DNA of 64,000 nucleotides, taken from positions 310,001 to 374,000 of the forward strand of contig NZ_JAJISP010000004.1 in assembly GCF_022132145.1 (NCBI RefSeq), read 5' to 3'. Under the pieces are notes generated by a model. It was not told where the DNA came from and searched no databases. It saw nothing but the letters and a program-made list of their open reading frames with translations. A program made the translations under genes and the position numbers. Of this stretch, positions 45,858 to 54,130 are shown piece by piece; positions within the stretch are counted from its first letter, which is position 1; every line of letters starts with the position of its first letter. The stretch is from Pseudomonas sp. MMS21 TM103. GTDB taxonomy: Bacteria; Pseudomonadota; Gammaproteobacteria; Pseudomonadales; Pseudomonadaceae.

Positions 45858-46146
45858 CAGAACCCTGCGGACCGTGTGCCTGTTGCTCGTGCTGTCGAGC
45901 AGCGGTTGCGCCACGCTGCGCACCCTGGACGCGGCCAAGCCGGGCGCGCCGGTTATCTATGCCGGCACCCAACTGGATCTGTATGCGTTGAACCACGGTT
46001 GCTGCGCGCAGGAACGTTTCGGCGCCGAGGCGCCGCACTACCCCGGCCTCGACCTGCCCGCCAGTGCTCTGCTGGACACCCTGTTGCTGCCATTCTCGCT
46101 GGCGACCGAACTGGGTGTGAACCTGGGCGTCAGCGGCGGGCTTTGA
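45850..46146 (+). CDS. YceK/YidQ-family small lipoprotein
   Basis: A protein of 98 residues with a lipoprotein signal (lipobox LSSSGC, Cys20) and a short domain containing [11 protein letters not shown] and [21 protein letters not shown], the pattern of YceK/YidQ family (DUF1375) outer-membrane lipoproteins of unknown function. It overlaps ubiX by 8 bases and so is probably translated with it. It lies at the second edge of the proposed inversion: the next gene, ribD, faces it. Confidence 0.85.
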   Translation: MSNRTLRTVCLLLVLSSSGCATLRTLDAAKPGAPVIYAGTQLDLYALNHGCCAQERFGAEAPHYPGLDLPASALLDTLLLPFSLATELGVNLGVSGGL

Positions 46147-46239
46147 TTCGGCATAACGCCAGGTTCGCGAGCCGATCTGCAGGATGGCCCGGCCCCTGCC
46201 ATCAAGACGCCCCGCGCAACCCCGCAGGCAGCGCGGCGC

Positions 46240-47364
46240 CTAATCGCGCTCTTCGCGCTGCGGCACCGCAATGATCCGCCAGTCGTCACCGACCGCGCGG
46301 ATCTCGACGATCTTCAGCGCCTGCGCCTCGGCCATGCGTGCTAGCGGCAACTCGAGCAACGGTCGTGCACTGGAGCCGAGAAACTTCGGTGCGACGAACA
46401 ATTGATACTCATCGACCAGGCCCTCGCGGGCGAATGCGCCGGCCAGACGCGGCCCGGCTTCGACCAGAACTTCATTGGCGCCGCGCCCGGCCAGCTCGGC
46501 CAGCAACTTGTGCAGATCGACATGGCCGCTACTGCCCGGCACGGCCAACAGCTCGTGACCGGCGTCCAGGTAGCGCTCACGCGCCATCGCCGCCGCGCAG
46601 GTCGCCACCAGCGTCGCGCCGGCCTGAAAGAAAGGCACATCCAGCGGCACCCGCAGACGGCCATCGACCAGCACCCGCAGCGGTGGCCGGCTTGCCGCCA
46701 GCGCCGTCAGCTCGGCATCCAGGCCCAGCTCATCGGGGCGCACGGTCAAGCGGGCGTTATCCGCCAATACGGTGTCGGCGCCGCTCAGCACCACGCTGGC
46801 GCGGGCGCGCAAGCGCTGCACCGCGGCGCGGGCAGCCGGCCCGGTAATCCACTGGCTCTCGCCGCTGGCCATGGCGGTGCGGCCATCCAGGCTCATCGCC
46901 AACTTGACCCGCACCAAGGGCAAGCCCTGTTCCATGCGTTTGATGAAACCGGCGTTGAGCGTGCGCGCTTCGGCTTCCAGCACACCGCAGTGCACTTCAA
47001 TGCCGGCCTGCATCAGGCGCGCCAAGCCAGTGCCGGCGACCTGCGGATTGGGATCCTGCATGGCCACCACCACCCGCGCGACGCCAGCAGCGACCAGCGC
47101 ATCGGCGCACGGCGGGGTGCGGCCATGATGGCTGCAGGGCTCCAGGGTCACATAGGCGGTGGCGCCACGCGCCTGCGCGCCGGCCTGGCGCAACGCGTGC
47201 ACTTCGGCGTGCGGCTCACCGGCGCGCACATGCCAGCCTTCGCCGACGACCTTCCCGTCGCGGGCGATGACGCAGCCGACGCGCGGATTCGGGTGAGTGG
47301 AGTACAGGCCTTTGCCGGCCAGCTCCAGGGCGCGGGCCATGCAGGCATGATCGAAGCTCATCAT
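46240..47364 (-). CDS. ribD: Bifunctional diaminohydroxyphosphoribosylaminopyrimidine deaminase/reductase
   Basis: A protein of 374 residues. The N-terminal deaminase domain has the zinc motif HAEVHAL and [11 protein letters not shown] (about 50-85), preceded by [11 protein letters not shown]; the C-terminal reductase domain (about 150-370) has [12 protein letters not shown] and [10 protein letters not shown]. It performs the second and third steps of riboflavin synthesis. ATG 47364 overlaps the nrdR stop by 4 bases. In related genomes ribE follows; here the facing lipoprotein gene does, and ribE is 31 kb away on the other strand. Confidence 0.96.
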   Translation of the reverse strand: MMSFDHACMARALELAGKGLYSTHPNPRVGCVIARDGKVVGEGWHVRAGEPHAEVHALRQAGAQARGATAYVTLEPCSHHGRTPPCADALVAAGVARVVVAMQDPNPQVAGTGLARLMQAGIEVHCGVLEAEARTLNAGFIKRMEQGLPLVRVKLAMSLDGRTAMASGESQWITGPAARAAVQRLRARASVVLSGADTVLADNARLTVRPDELGLDAELTALAASRPPLRVLVDGRLRVPLDVPFFQAGATLVATCAAAMARERYLDAGHELLAVPGSSGHVDLHKLLAELAGRGANEVLVEAGPRLAGAFAREGLVDEYQLFVAPKFLGSSARPLLELPLARMAEAQALKIVEIRAVGDDWRIIAVPQREERD

Positions 47365-47828
47365 TGCTCTTTCGAGGGTTCGCGGGACAGCCGGTCGATT
47401 TCCTCGCGGAATTCGTTGAGATCCTGAAAGCGCCGGTAAACCGAGGCGAAGCGGATGTAGGCAACCTCATCGAGCTTTTGCAACTCGCTCATCACCAACT
47501 CGCCGAGCACCAGCGACTTGATCTCGCGCTCGCCGGTAGCGCGCAGCTGGTGCTTGATATGGGCAATGGCCGCCTCCAGACGCTCGATGCTCACCGGACG
47601 TTTCTCCAGGGCGCGCTGCATGCCGGCACGCAGCTTGTCCTCGTCGAACGGCTGGCGGCTGCCGTCCTGCTTGATCAGCCGCGGCATCACCAGTTCGGCG
47701 GTCTCAAAGGTGGTGAAGCGCTCTTCGCAGGCCAGGCATTCGCGCCGACGACGCACTTGCCCGCCCTCGGCGACCAGGCGCGAATCGATAACCTTGGTGT
47801 CATTGGCACCGCAGAAGGGACAGTGCAT
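47361..47828 (-). CDS. nrdR: Transcriptional repressor NrdR
   Basis: A protein of 155 residues with the N-terminal zinc ribbon CPFCG...CLACEERF (Cys3, Cys6, Cys31, Cys34) and an ATP-cone domain (about 50-140). It senses dATP/ATP and represses ribonucleotide reductase operons. ATG 47828 begins the canonical MHCPFCG; the frame is open further upstream without similarity. It is first gene of the nrdR-ribD pair. Confidence 0.97.
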   Translation of the reverse strand: MHCPFCGANDTKVIDSRLVAEGGQVRRRRECLACEERFTTFETAELVMPRLIKQDGSRQPFDEDKLRAGMQRALEKRPVSIERLEAAIAHIKHQLRATGEREIKSLVLGELVMSELQKLDEVAYIRFASVYRRFQDLNEFREEIDRLSREPSKEQ

Positions 47829-47965
47829 AGGAGGGCAGCCGCCTTGAACAGGAAAGCGCCATGGTAGCGCATCCCGCAGGCAAGACAAGCCGAGGACTTT
47901 ACGGTATACAGGCGCGCGTTCGACTACCTTTCAGACACAACGCTTCTTTCAGGCATACCCCTTAG

Positions 47966-48421
47966 ATGAACATTGCCATGCGACTGCTCGCTCCGTTCAC
48001 CCTGGCCGGCCTGCTCGCGGCCTGCGCCGGCGAACCGGCCTTGTCGCCCCAGGCGCCGACCACGCCGGCGTCTGCCGCAACCATGGATGCGCCGCCTGCG
48101 CCCCTGCCGGCCCATCTGCGTGAGCTCAGCGGCAGCCTGCTCGGCGTGCCCAGCGATAGCGAAGTCGAACTGGCCCTGCTGCAGATTGATGCGCGCGGCT
48201 TGCCCCAGGGCCTGCTGGGCAATATTCAACTGACCGGCAACGGCGCGGCCCTGCCCTTTCGCCTGCCCTTCAACCCTCAGGCCTTCATCCCCGGCACTCG
48301 GGTCGAGCTGCGCGGGCGGGTCAATCAAGCCGGCCGCCTGATCCTGCGCCTGCCGCCCCAAGTGATTGAGCACAACGACAGCCAGCAGCTCGGCGAGATA
48401 CGCCTGGTGCCGGCGCCATGA
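47966..48421 (+). CDS. YbaY-like lipoprotein
   Basis: A protein of 151 residues with a lipoprotein signal (LAACAG lipobox near residue 20), a Pro/Ala-rich linker and a beta-rich domain containing LRELSGSL, VELALLQIDARG and LPFRLPFNPQAFIPG, like the YbaY (type III secretion pilotin-like, DUF4377/YscW) group. It is likely anchored in the outer or inner membrane. ATG 47978 is an alternative start. It is divergent from nrdR and overlaps the next gene by 4 bases (ATGA). Confidence 0.8.
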   Translation: MNIAMRLLAPFTLAGLLAACAGEPALSPQAPTTPASAATMDAPPAPLPAHLRELSGSLLGVPSDSEVELALLQIDARGLPQGLLGNIQLTGNGAALPFRLPFNPQAFIPGTRVELRGRVNQAGRLILRLPPQVIEHNDSQQLGEIRLVPAP

Positions 48422-49074
48422 GCACAACCGCTGCCCTGCAAGCGGCGTTGAGCGAGCAGCTCGGTGACGCCAGGCTGGTGGCCGAGCATTTGCCAGGCAC
48501 CGCGCTGAAACTCTGGCTGATCGATGCCGCCAATATGGCGCGCGCCTTCAACCCGGAGGAAACCCGGCGCATTCTCGAAGAACCGCCCTACTGGTGTTTC
48601 TGCTGGGCCAGCGGCCTGGTACTGGCCCGCTGGCTGGCCGCGCACCCGCAGTGGGTGCGCGGCAAGCGCGTGCTGGATTTCGGCGCCGGCTCCGGTGTCG
48701 CGGCGATCGCTGCGGCCAAGGCTGGCGCCCTCGAAGTGGTGGCCTGCGACCTCGACCCACTGGCCCTGGCGGCCTGCCGAGCCAATGCCGCACTCAACCA
48801 GGTGGAACTGGGCTACTCGGCGGACTTCTTCCAGGAAGCCGACCGTTTCGACCTGATCCTGGTCGCCGACGTACTCTACGACCGCGCCAACCTGCCGCTG
48901 CTCGACCAGTTCCTCAGCCGCGGGCAGCAGGCGCTGGTCGCCGATTCACGGGTGCGCGACTTCCGGCATCCGCTGTACCAGCGCCTTGGCGTGATGGAGG
49001 CCTGCACCTGCCCAGACCTGGCCGAACCGGCCGAGTTTCGCCAGGTCAGCCTCTACCACGCACAACGCCCTTAA
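48418..49074 (+). CDS. SAM-dependent methyltransferase (ETFB-lysine methyltransferase-like)
   Basis: A protein of 218 residues with a class I methyltransferase domain: motif I VLDFGAGSGVAAIAAA near residue 83-98, an acidic post-I VVACDLDPLAL, and LILVADVLYDR in place of the DPPY-type motif IV. The last is typical of the seven-beta-strand protein lysine methyltransferases related to the one acting on electron-transfer flavoprotein beta. The substrate is probably a protein. It is coupled to the lipoprotein gene upstream. Confidence 0.88.
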   Translation: MSTTAALQAALSEQLGDARLVAEHLPGTALKLWLIDAANMARAFNPEETRRILEEPPYWCFCWASGLVLARWLAAHPQWVRGKRVLDFGAGSGVAAIAAAKAGALEVVACDLDPLALAACRANAALNQVELGYSADFFQEADRFDLILVADVLYDRANLPLLDQFLSRGQQALVADSRVRDFRHPLYQRLGVMEACTCPDLAEPAEFRQVSLYHAQRP

Positions 49075-49145
49075 TGCCGGCCTTGTTTCCGCAAGGCAGC
49101 GCCCACATTTATAGTGTTTAGCACTTTCGCCCAGCGAGACCCATC

Positions 49146-50018
49146 ATGAGCGACATCCCCTATATTTTCGACGTATCCGGCGACGCCAGCTTCGAGCAGC
49201 TGGTCGTGCAGAACTCCTTCCACAAGCCGGTGCTGGTGGATTTCTGGGCCGAGTGGTGCGCGCCGTGCAAGGCGCTGATGCCCTTGCTCGCGCAGATCAC
49301 CGAGAGCTACCAGGGCGAGCTGCTGCTGGCCAAGGTCGACTGCGACGCCGAACAGGACATCGTCGCGCGCTTCGGCATCCGCAACCTGCCAACCGTGGTG
49401 CTGTTCAAGGACGGCCAACCGGTCGACGGCTTCTCCGGCGCGCAGCCGGAGTCGGCGATCCGCGAAATGCTCAAGCCGCATGTCGCCGAGCCTCCGGCGC
49501 CGCAGGCCGACTTGCTGCAAAGCGCACAAACCCTGTTCGCCGAAGGCCGCATCGGCGAGGCGGAAACCCTGCTCAAGCAACTGCTCGGCGAAGACAACGA
49601 GAATGCCCCTGCGCTGATCCTCTACGCCCGCTGCCTGGCCGAACGTGGCGAACTGGGCGAAGCTGAAACGGTACTCGAAGCCGTCAAGGGCGATGAGCAC
49701 AAGCAGGCCCTGGCCGGCGCCCGCGCCCAGCTAACCTTCCTGAGCCAGGTGGTCGACCTGCCCGACGTCGCCAGCCTGAAAACCCGCCTGGCGCAGAACG
49801 CCGAAGATGACGAGGCGGCCCTCCAGCTGGCGATTCAGCAATTGGCCCGCCAGCAATACGAGCCAGCCCTGGACGGCCTGCTCAAGCTGTTCGTGCGCAA
49901 CCGCAGCTATGCCGATGGCCTGCCGCACAAGACCCTGCTGCAGGTGTTCGACCTGCTCGGCAACGAGCATCCGCTGGTCACCGCCTACCGGCGCAAGCTG
50001 TACCAGGCGATCTACTGA
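49146..50018 (+). CDS. CnoX/YbbN-type thioredoxin-TPR chaperone
   Basis: A protein of 290 residues: a thioredoxin domain (about 1-110) with active site WCAPCK, then a helical TPR-like C-terminal region (about 125-290). The architecture is that of CnoX (YbbN), which holds unfolding proteins under bleach or heat stress and hands them to GroEL. Unlike E. coli CnoX, which lacks the catalytic pair, both cysteines are present here, so disulfide exchange is possible. It is a single gene followed by a convergent small ORF and a repeat element. Confidence 0.92.
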   Translation: MSDIPYIFDVSGDASFEQLVVQNSFHKPVLVDFWAEWCAPCKALMPLLAQITESYQGELLLAKVDCDAEQDIVARFGIRNLPTVVLFKDGQPVDGFSGAQPESAIREMLKPHVAEPPAPQADLLQSAQTLFAEGRIGEAETLLKQLLGEDNENAPALILYARCLAERGELGEAETVLEAVKGDEHKQALAGARAQLTFLSQVVDLPDVASLKTRLAQNAEDDEAALQLAIQQLARQQYEPALDGLLKLFVRNRSYADGLPHKTLLQVFDLLGNEHPLVTAYRRKLYQAIY

Positions 50019-50038
50019 TCGCAGCGCGAATGGGCTCG

Positions 50039-50105
50039 CGTAGGGGCGGCAACCCACAGTGTTTTATCGCCACTTGCAGCCATGGCGGGTTTCACCCGCC
50101 CTACG
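50039..50105. repeat. Intergenic inverted repeat of the GTAGGG...CCCTAC type
   Basis: Outer arms CGTAGGG (50039-50045) and CCCTACG (50099-50105) enclose an inner perfect hairpin GGCGGGT-TTC-ACCCGCC (50084-50100). It stands between two convergent genes; repeats with this core are frequent between pseudomonad genes and may act as transcript ends. Confidence 0.6.
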
Positions 50106-50155
50106 GGTACGGCTGTTGGGCTGAGCACCGCGATACTCCACATCGCCCCGCCTGG

Positions 50156-50491
50156 CTAGCCGACCCAGTGATAGATAGGCGCATCCGCAGCGGTTTCCAT
50201 GCGCACTTGGGCGCAATGGCGCAAGCGCACCAGCAGGCGTTTGCCCGCCGCCTCACTGCCGGCCAAGGCGGCCAGCTGGGCCAGTAGCTGTGGGCCCTCG
50301 ATCTGCCCGGCCTGGCGCAGCAAGTCCAGAGTGGTCTGCCACAGCGCATCCGTTGCCACGGCGACCGCTGCCGGCTCGCTGGTGACGGCAGCAGGCGTGA
50401 TGTGCTGCGCAAGTTGCGCCCAGTCCTGCGCGTCCAGTTCCACTGTCAGATCCACCGGCCAATCGCCGACCCGTCCACGGATTCGCACCAT
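50156..50491 (-). CDS. Conserved hypothetical protein, 111 residues
   Basis: A protein of 111 residues with a beta-rich start (VRIRGRVGDWPVDLTVELD) and a helical remainder (LWQTTLDLLRQAG, LLAQLAALAG). No signal peptide, membrane helix or recognised domain is seen. It is convergent with the CnoX gene and divergent from the zinc operon, whose Zur-type palindrome lies 84 bases upstream of its start. A gene at the same relative place is, as I recall, present in P. aeruginosa, which supports its being real. Confidence 0.68.
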   Translation of the reverse strand: MVRIRGRVGDWPVDLTVELDAQDWAQLAQHITPAAVTSEPAAVAVATDALWQTTLDLLRQAGQIEGPQLLAQLAALAGSEAAGKRLLVRLRHCAQVRMETAADAPIYHWVG

Positions 50492-50574
50492 CTTGCCGCC
50501 CTCGAGTAATCGACAGGCATGCTCCCACGTCAGCCGCAGCCCGCCAAGCGGAGCTGGCCAGACCCATATGAAAG

Positions 50575-50591
50575 TTGTTATAACGTAACAA
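50575..50591 (+). promoter_or_regulatory. Zur-type operator
   Basis: TTGTTA (50575-50580) and TAACAA (50586-50591) form a perfect dyad with five bases between; the core GTTATAACGTAAC resembles the GTTATAnnATAAC palindrome bound by Zur. It lies 28 bases before the ATG of a zinc-uptake gene. Confidence 0.75.
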
Positions 50592-50619
50592 GTAAATTGA
50601 ATCCCGACCGGAGATCACC

Positions 50620-51189
50620 ATGCGTCGCCTGCTGCTTGCCCTGCCTTTTGCCCTGCTTCCCTTGGCCGCCGCCCAGGCCAACGAGCACAACCACGCGCAT
50701 GAGGATGAGCATGGCAGCCTTGACGCCCATGAGCATGGCGCCGCCCGGCTCAATGTGGTGCTGGACGGAGCAACCCTGGAACTGCAGCTGGAAAGCCCTG
50801 CGATGAACCTGGTGGGTTTCGAACATGCGCCCACCAGCACCACCGATAAAGCCACAGTCGCCGCTACGCGCCGCCAGCTGGAGGAACCGCAGGCACTGTT
50901 CGGCCTGACCGCCGGCGCCTGCACCCTGAGTGAACAGGAACTGGAAAGTGCGCTATTCGAAGAGGCCGCGCACGACGAACAGCACGCCGACGAGGCGGGC
51001 AGCGAGCACAGCGAAATCCATGCGCATTACCAGCTCGACTGCAAAAAGCCGAGTGAATTGAAGCAATTGAACCTGGGCGAGCTGTTCAAGCGCTTCCCCG
51101 CCACCGAGAAAATTCAGGTACAACTGATCGGCCCGAGCGGCCAGCAAGGCGTCGAGTTGACGCCCGCCAACGCCTCGCTGAATTTTTAA
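50620..51189 (+). CDS. ZrgA-like periplasmic zinc-binding protein (DUF2796)
   Basis: A protein of 189 residues with a signal peptide (cleaved near AQA-N, residue 20) and two His/Asp/Glu-rich stretches (HNHAHEDEH near 23-31 and EEAAHDEQHADEAGSEH near 107-123) that can bind zinc. The DUF2796/ZrgA family takes part in zinc acquisition. GGAG precedes the ATG. It leads an operon with an ABC ATPase, a permease and a DUF3299 protein, and the Zur-type site implies induction when zinc is scarce. Confidence 0.9.
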   Translation: MRRLLLALPFALLPLAAAQANEHNHAHEDEHGSLDAHEHGAARLNVVLDGATLELQLESPAMNLVGFEHAPTSTTDKATVAATRRQLEEPQALFGLTAGACTLSEQELESALFEEAAHDEQHADEAGSEHSEIHAHYQLDCKKPSELKQLNLGELFKRFPATEKIQVQLIGPSGQQGVELTPANASLNF

Positions 51190-51253
51190 TCGGCCTATTC
51201 GCCGCAGCACGGCCGGGGTAATCCGACCGCCACTTCATGAGTTTCGCGTTGTC

Positions 51254-51964
51254 ATGAGTTCAGCCCTGATCAGCCTGTCCAACCTCGGTTTCGCCTGGCC
51301 CGGCCAGGCGCAGCTGCTGGATATCCCCAGTTTCACCCTGGAGCGCGGCGAAAGCCTGTTTCTCAAGGGCCCCAGCGGCAGCGGCAAGACCACCCTGCTC
51401 GGCCTGCTCGGCGGCGTGCAAACGCCCAATCGTGGCAGCATTCGCCTGCTCGGACAGGAATTGAGTGCTCTATCGGCCAGCGCCCGCGATCGCTTCCGGG
51501 TCGACCACACCGGCTACATTTTCCAGCAGTTCAACCTGCTGCCGTTTCTCTCGGTGCGCGAAAACGTCGAACTGCCCTGCCACTTCTCCAGGAGTCGGGC
51601 GCAGCGTGCTATCCAGCGCCACGGCAGCATCGACCAGGCCGCCACCAACCTGCTCGCTCACCTCGGTTTACACGAACCGACCTTGCTCGAGCGCCGTGCC
51701 GATGAACTGTCCATCGGCCAGCAGCAACGGGTCGCCGCGGCCCGCGCCCTGATCGGCCAGCCGGAACTGGTGATCGCCGACGAGCCGACCTCGGCGCTGG
51801 ACTCTGACGCCCGCGAAGCTTTTCTCCAACTGTTGTTCGCCGAATGCCGCGAGGCCGGCGCCAGCCTCCTGTTCGTCAGCCACGACCAGAGCCTGGCAGC
51901 GCTGTTCGATCGCAGCCTGTCGCTGGCCGAACTCAATCGCGCCGCGCACCCGCAGGAGGTCTGA
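51254..51964 (+). CDS. ABC transporter ATP-binding protein (LolD/MacB type)
   Basis: A protein of 236 residues with Walker A GPSGSGKTT (about 39-47), Q-loop FQQFNLL, signature ELSIGQQQR, Walker B LVIADEPTSAL and a switch histidine in FVSHDQS. It belongs to the mechanotransmission class (LolD/MacB/FtsE-like) and pairs with the FtsX-like permease that starts two bases after its stop. Within this zinc operon it probably powers extraction or release of a lipoprotein or small molecule rather than classical zinc import. Confidence 0.93.
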   Translation: MSSALISLSNLGFAWPGQAQLLDIPSFTLERGESLFLKGPSGSGKTTLLGLLGGVQTPNRGSIRLLGQELSALSASARDRFRVDHTGYIFQQFNLLPFLSVRENVELPCHFSRSRAQRAIQRHGSIDQAATNLLAHLGLHEPTLLERRADELSIGQQQRVAAARALIGQPELVIADEPTSALDSDAREAFLQLLFAECREAGASLLFVSHDQSLAALFDRSLSLAELNRAAHPQEV

Positions 51965-51965
51965 C

Positions 51966-53231
51966 ATGCACCTGCTACGCATCGCCTTGGCCAGCCTTAA
52001 CAACCGCCGCTTCACCGCCCTGCTCACGGTGTTCGCCATCGCCCTGTCCGTTTGCCTGTTATTGGCCGTCGAACGCGTGCGCAGTGAGGCCCGCGCCAGT
52101 TTCGCCAATACCATCAGCGGCACCGACCTGATCGTCGGCGCGCGCTCCGGCGCGGTCAATCTGCTGCTGTATTCGGTGTTCCGCATCGGCAACGCTACCA
52201 ACAACATTCGCTGGGACAGCTTCGAGCACTTCGCCGCGCACCGCCAGGTCAAGTGGGCGATCCCCATTGCCCTCGGCGACTCGCACCGCGGCTACCGGGT
52301 GATGGGCACCAGCCCAGCCTACTTCGAGCACTACCGCTATGCCCGCAGCCAGCCCCTGCAGCTGGCCGAGGGCCGCGCCTTTGCCGAGGACCCGTTCGAA
52401 GTGGTACTTGGCGCCGAGGTCGCACGGGCGCTGAGCTATCAGCTCGGCGAACCACTGGTGCTGGCCCATGGCGTAGCCACCATCAGCCTGGTCAAGCACG
52501 ACGACAAACCCTTCAAGGTGGTGGGCATCCTGGCGCGCACCGGCACACCGGTGGACCGCACCCTGCATATTTCCCTGGCGGGCATGGAGGCGATGCACGT
52601 CGACTGGCAGAACGGCATGCCGGCCCGCGGCGCCGGTGTGGTCAGCGCCGAGCAAGCGCGTGCCATGCACCTGCAACCGACCGCCATCACTGCCGTGCTG
52701 TTGGGGCTGAAGAGCAAGATCGCCACCTTTAGCCTGCAACGCGAGATCAATGAATTTCGCGGCGAGCCGTTGCTGGCGATTCTTCCAGGGGTGGCCCTGC
52801 AGGAGTTGTGGAGTCTGATGGGCACGGCGGAACAAGCGCTGTTCGTGGTCTCGCTGTTTGTGGTGGTGACCGGGCTGATCGGCATGCTCACAGCGATTCT
52901 CACCAGCCTCAATGAACGCCGACGGGAAATGGCGATCTTGCGCTCGGTCGGTGCGCGTCCCTGGCATATCGCCAGCCTGCTGATTCTGGAGGCCTTCGGC
53001 CTGGCGCTGGCCGGCGTGCTGCTGGGCCTATTGCTGCTGTACCTGGGTATCGCCGGGGCGCAGGGCCATGTGCAGGCCAGTTACGGTCTGTATCTGCCGC
53101 TTGACCTGCCGACGGCCTATGAGTGGACGCTGCTCGGCGCTATTCTCGGTGCAGCCCTGCTGATGGGCTGTATCCCCGCCTGGCGGGCTTATCGGCAGTC
53201 CCTGGCCGACGGCCTGTCGATTCGCCTTTAA
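51966..53231 (+). CDS. FtsX/MacB-type ABC permease
   Basis: A protein of 421 residues with the four-helix MacB/LolCE architecture: one N-terminal helix (about 14-33), a large periplasmic domain (about 40-280), and three C-terminal helices with the FtsX motif NERRREMAILRSVGARPWHI. It works with the preceding ATPase. In P. aeruginosa the corresponding Zur-controlled genes are counted as a second zinc-acquisition system; the cargo is not established. Confidence 0.92.
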   Translation: MHLLRIALASLNNRRFTALLTVFAIALSVCLLLAVERVRSEARASFANTISGTDLIVGARSGAVNLLLYSVFRIGNATNNIRWDSFEHFAAHRQVKWAIPIALGDSHRGYRVMGTSPAYFEHYRYARSQPLQLAEGRAFAEDPFEVVLGAEVARALSYQLGEPLVLAHGVATISLVKHDDKPFKVVGILARTGTPVDRTLHISLAGMEAMHVDWQNGMPARGAGVVSAEQARAMHLQPTAITAVLLGLKSKIATFSLQREINEFRGEPLLAILPGVALQELWSLMGTAEQALFVVSLFVVVTGLIGMLTAILTSLNERRREMAILRSVGARPWHIASLLILEAFGLALAGVLLGLLLLYLGIAGAQGHVQASYGLYLPLDLPTAYEWTLLGAILGAALLMGCIPAWRAYRQSLADGLSIRL

Positions 53232-53346
53232 CCCGACCGGGCTCATGAACGGCAGCTCGACATGTTCATGCGCACCAGTAAACTGCGCGTGCTCACTGCC
53301 GTGAGCCCGCGTTCGCGACGCTTGAATATTGATATGAGGCTCCGCC

Positions 53347-53868
53347 ATGCAACGTCCCCTGCTCGCCGCCCTGCTGTTCACCCTGGCCATGCCCCTATCG
53401 GCCGCCGAGGTGCGTGAGCTGGCCTGGTCGGACATGGTGCCGGCCGATGCGCCGCCGCAGGTCGTCGAACCCGTGCCCATGCATGACCTCTCGCAACTGG
53501 CCGATGCCTTGTCCGAAGCTGGCCCGGCCACGCGGCAGCAATCGCCCGCCGCGCCCGTGGTCAAGCAACTGGATGGCCTGGCGGTGAAGCTGCCCGGCTA
53601 TATAGTGCCGCTGGATGTCACCGAAGAAGGCCGCGTCACCGAGTTCCTGCTGGTGCCCTACTTCGGCGCCTGCATCCATGTACCGCCACCGCCGTCCAAC
53701 CAGATCGTGCATGTCACCACCGAGCTGGGCGTGCTGCTGGATGCGCTCTATCAGCCGTTCTGGATCGAAGGCGCGCTGCAGGTCGAACAGAGCAGCAGCG
53801 AATTGGCCGAGGCCGGTTATCAGATGCAGGCGGACAAAATCTACGCCTACGAACTGCCGGATAGTTAA
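53347..53868 (+). CDS. DUF3299 periplasmic protein of zinc operon
   Basis: A protein of 173 residues with a signal peptide (MQRPLLAALLFTLAMPLSAA). The DUF3299 core holds KLPGYIVPLD, FLLVPYFGACIHVPPPPSNQ with a conserved Cys-x-His that could bind metal, and a C-terminal KIYAYEL. Members are small exported proteins often next to LolD/MacB-like ABC genes. It lies 115 bases after the permease and is probably the last gene of the zinc operon. Confidence 0.88.
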   Translation: MQRPLLAALLFTLAMPLSAAEVRELAWSDMVPADAPPQVVEPVPMHDLSQLADALSEAGPATRQQSPAAPVVKQLDGLAVKLPGYIVPLDVTEEGRVTEFLLVPYFGACIHVPPPPSNQIVHVTTELGVLLDALYQPFWIEGALQVEQSSSELAEAGYQMQADKIYAYELPDS

Positions 53869-54130
53869 CCGCGAGCACCAACCATACTTGTGCATTCGCT
53901 GCGACCTCTTTGCGCTTTTGCTTGCAGGCATAGGCTGGCTTAGCGGCGCAGGCCCGCTCCCTTGAAAGCACAGCAAGCGCCGCGCGCCGCGTAACCCGAC
54001 ACCGCGCAATACCATTCCGGCATCGCCGGCGGGTCAGGGCGCGACCGGCAGCGGCCGTGCCCTGGCAAAACCTGCCAGGCGCCTAACCCACCCTACCCGG
54101 CCGTCGACCTGCACGATGCCAGGCGCCAAC
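53869..54130. other. Convergent intergenic region with hairpin
   Basis: No gene seen. A perfect stem CCTGGCA/TGCCAGG at 54061-54079 is followed by a partial CCCACCCTAC repeat, and GCCAGGCGCC occurs twice (54074 and 54118). These lie between two converging operons and probably mark transcript ends. Confidence 0.45.
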
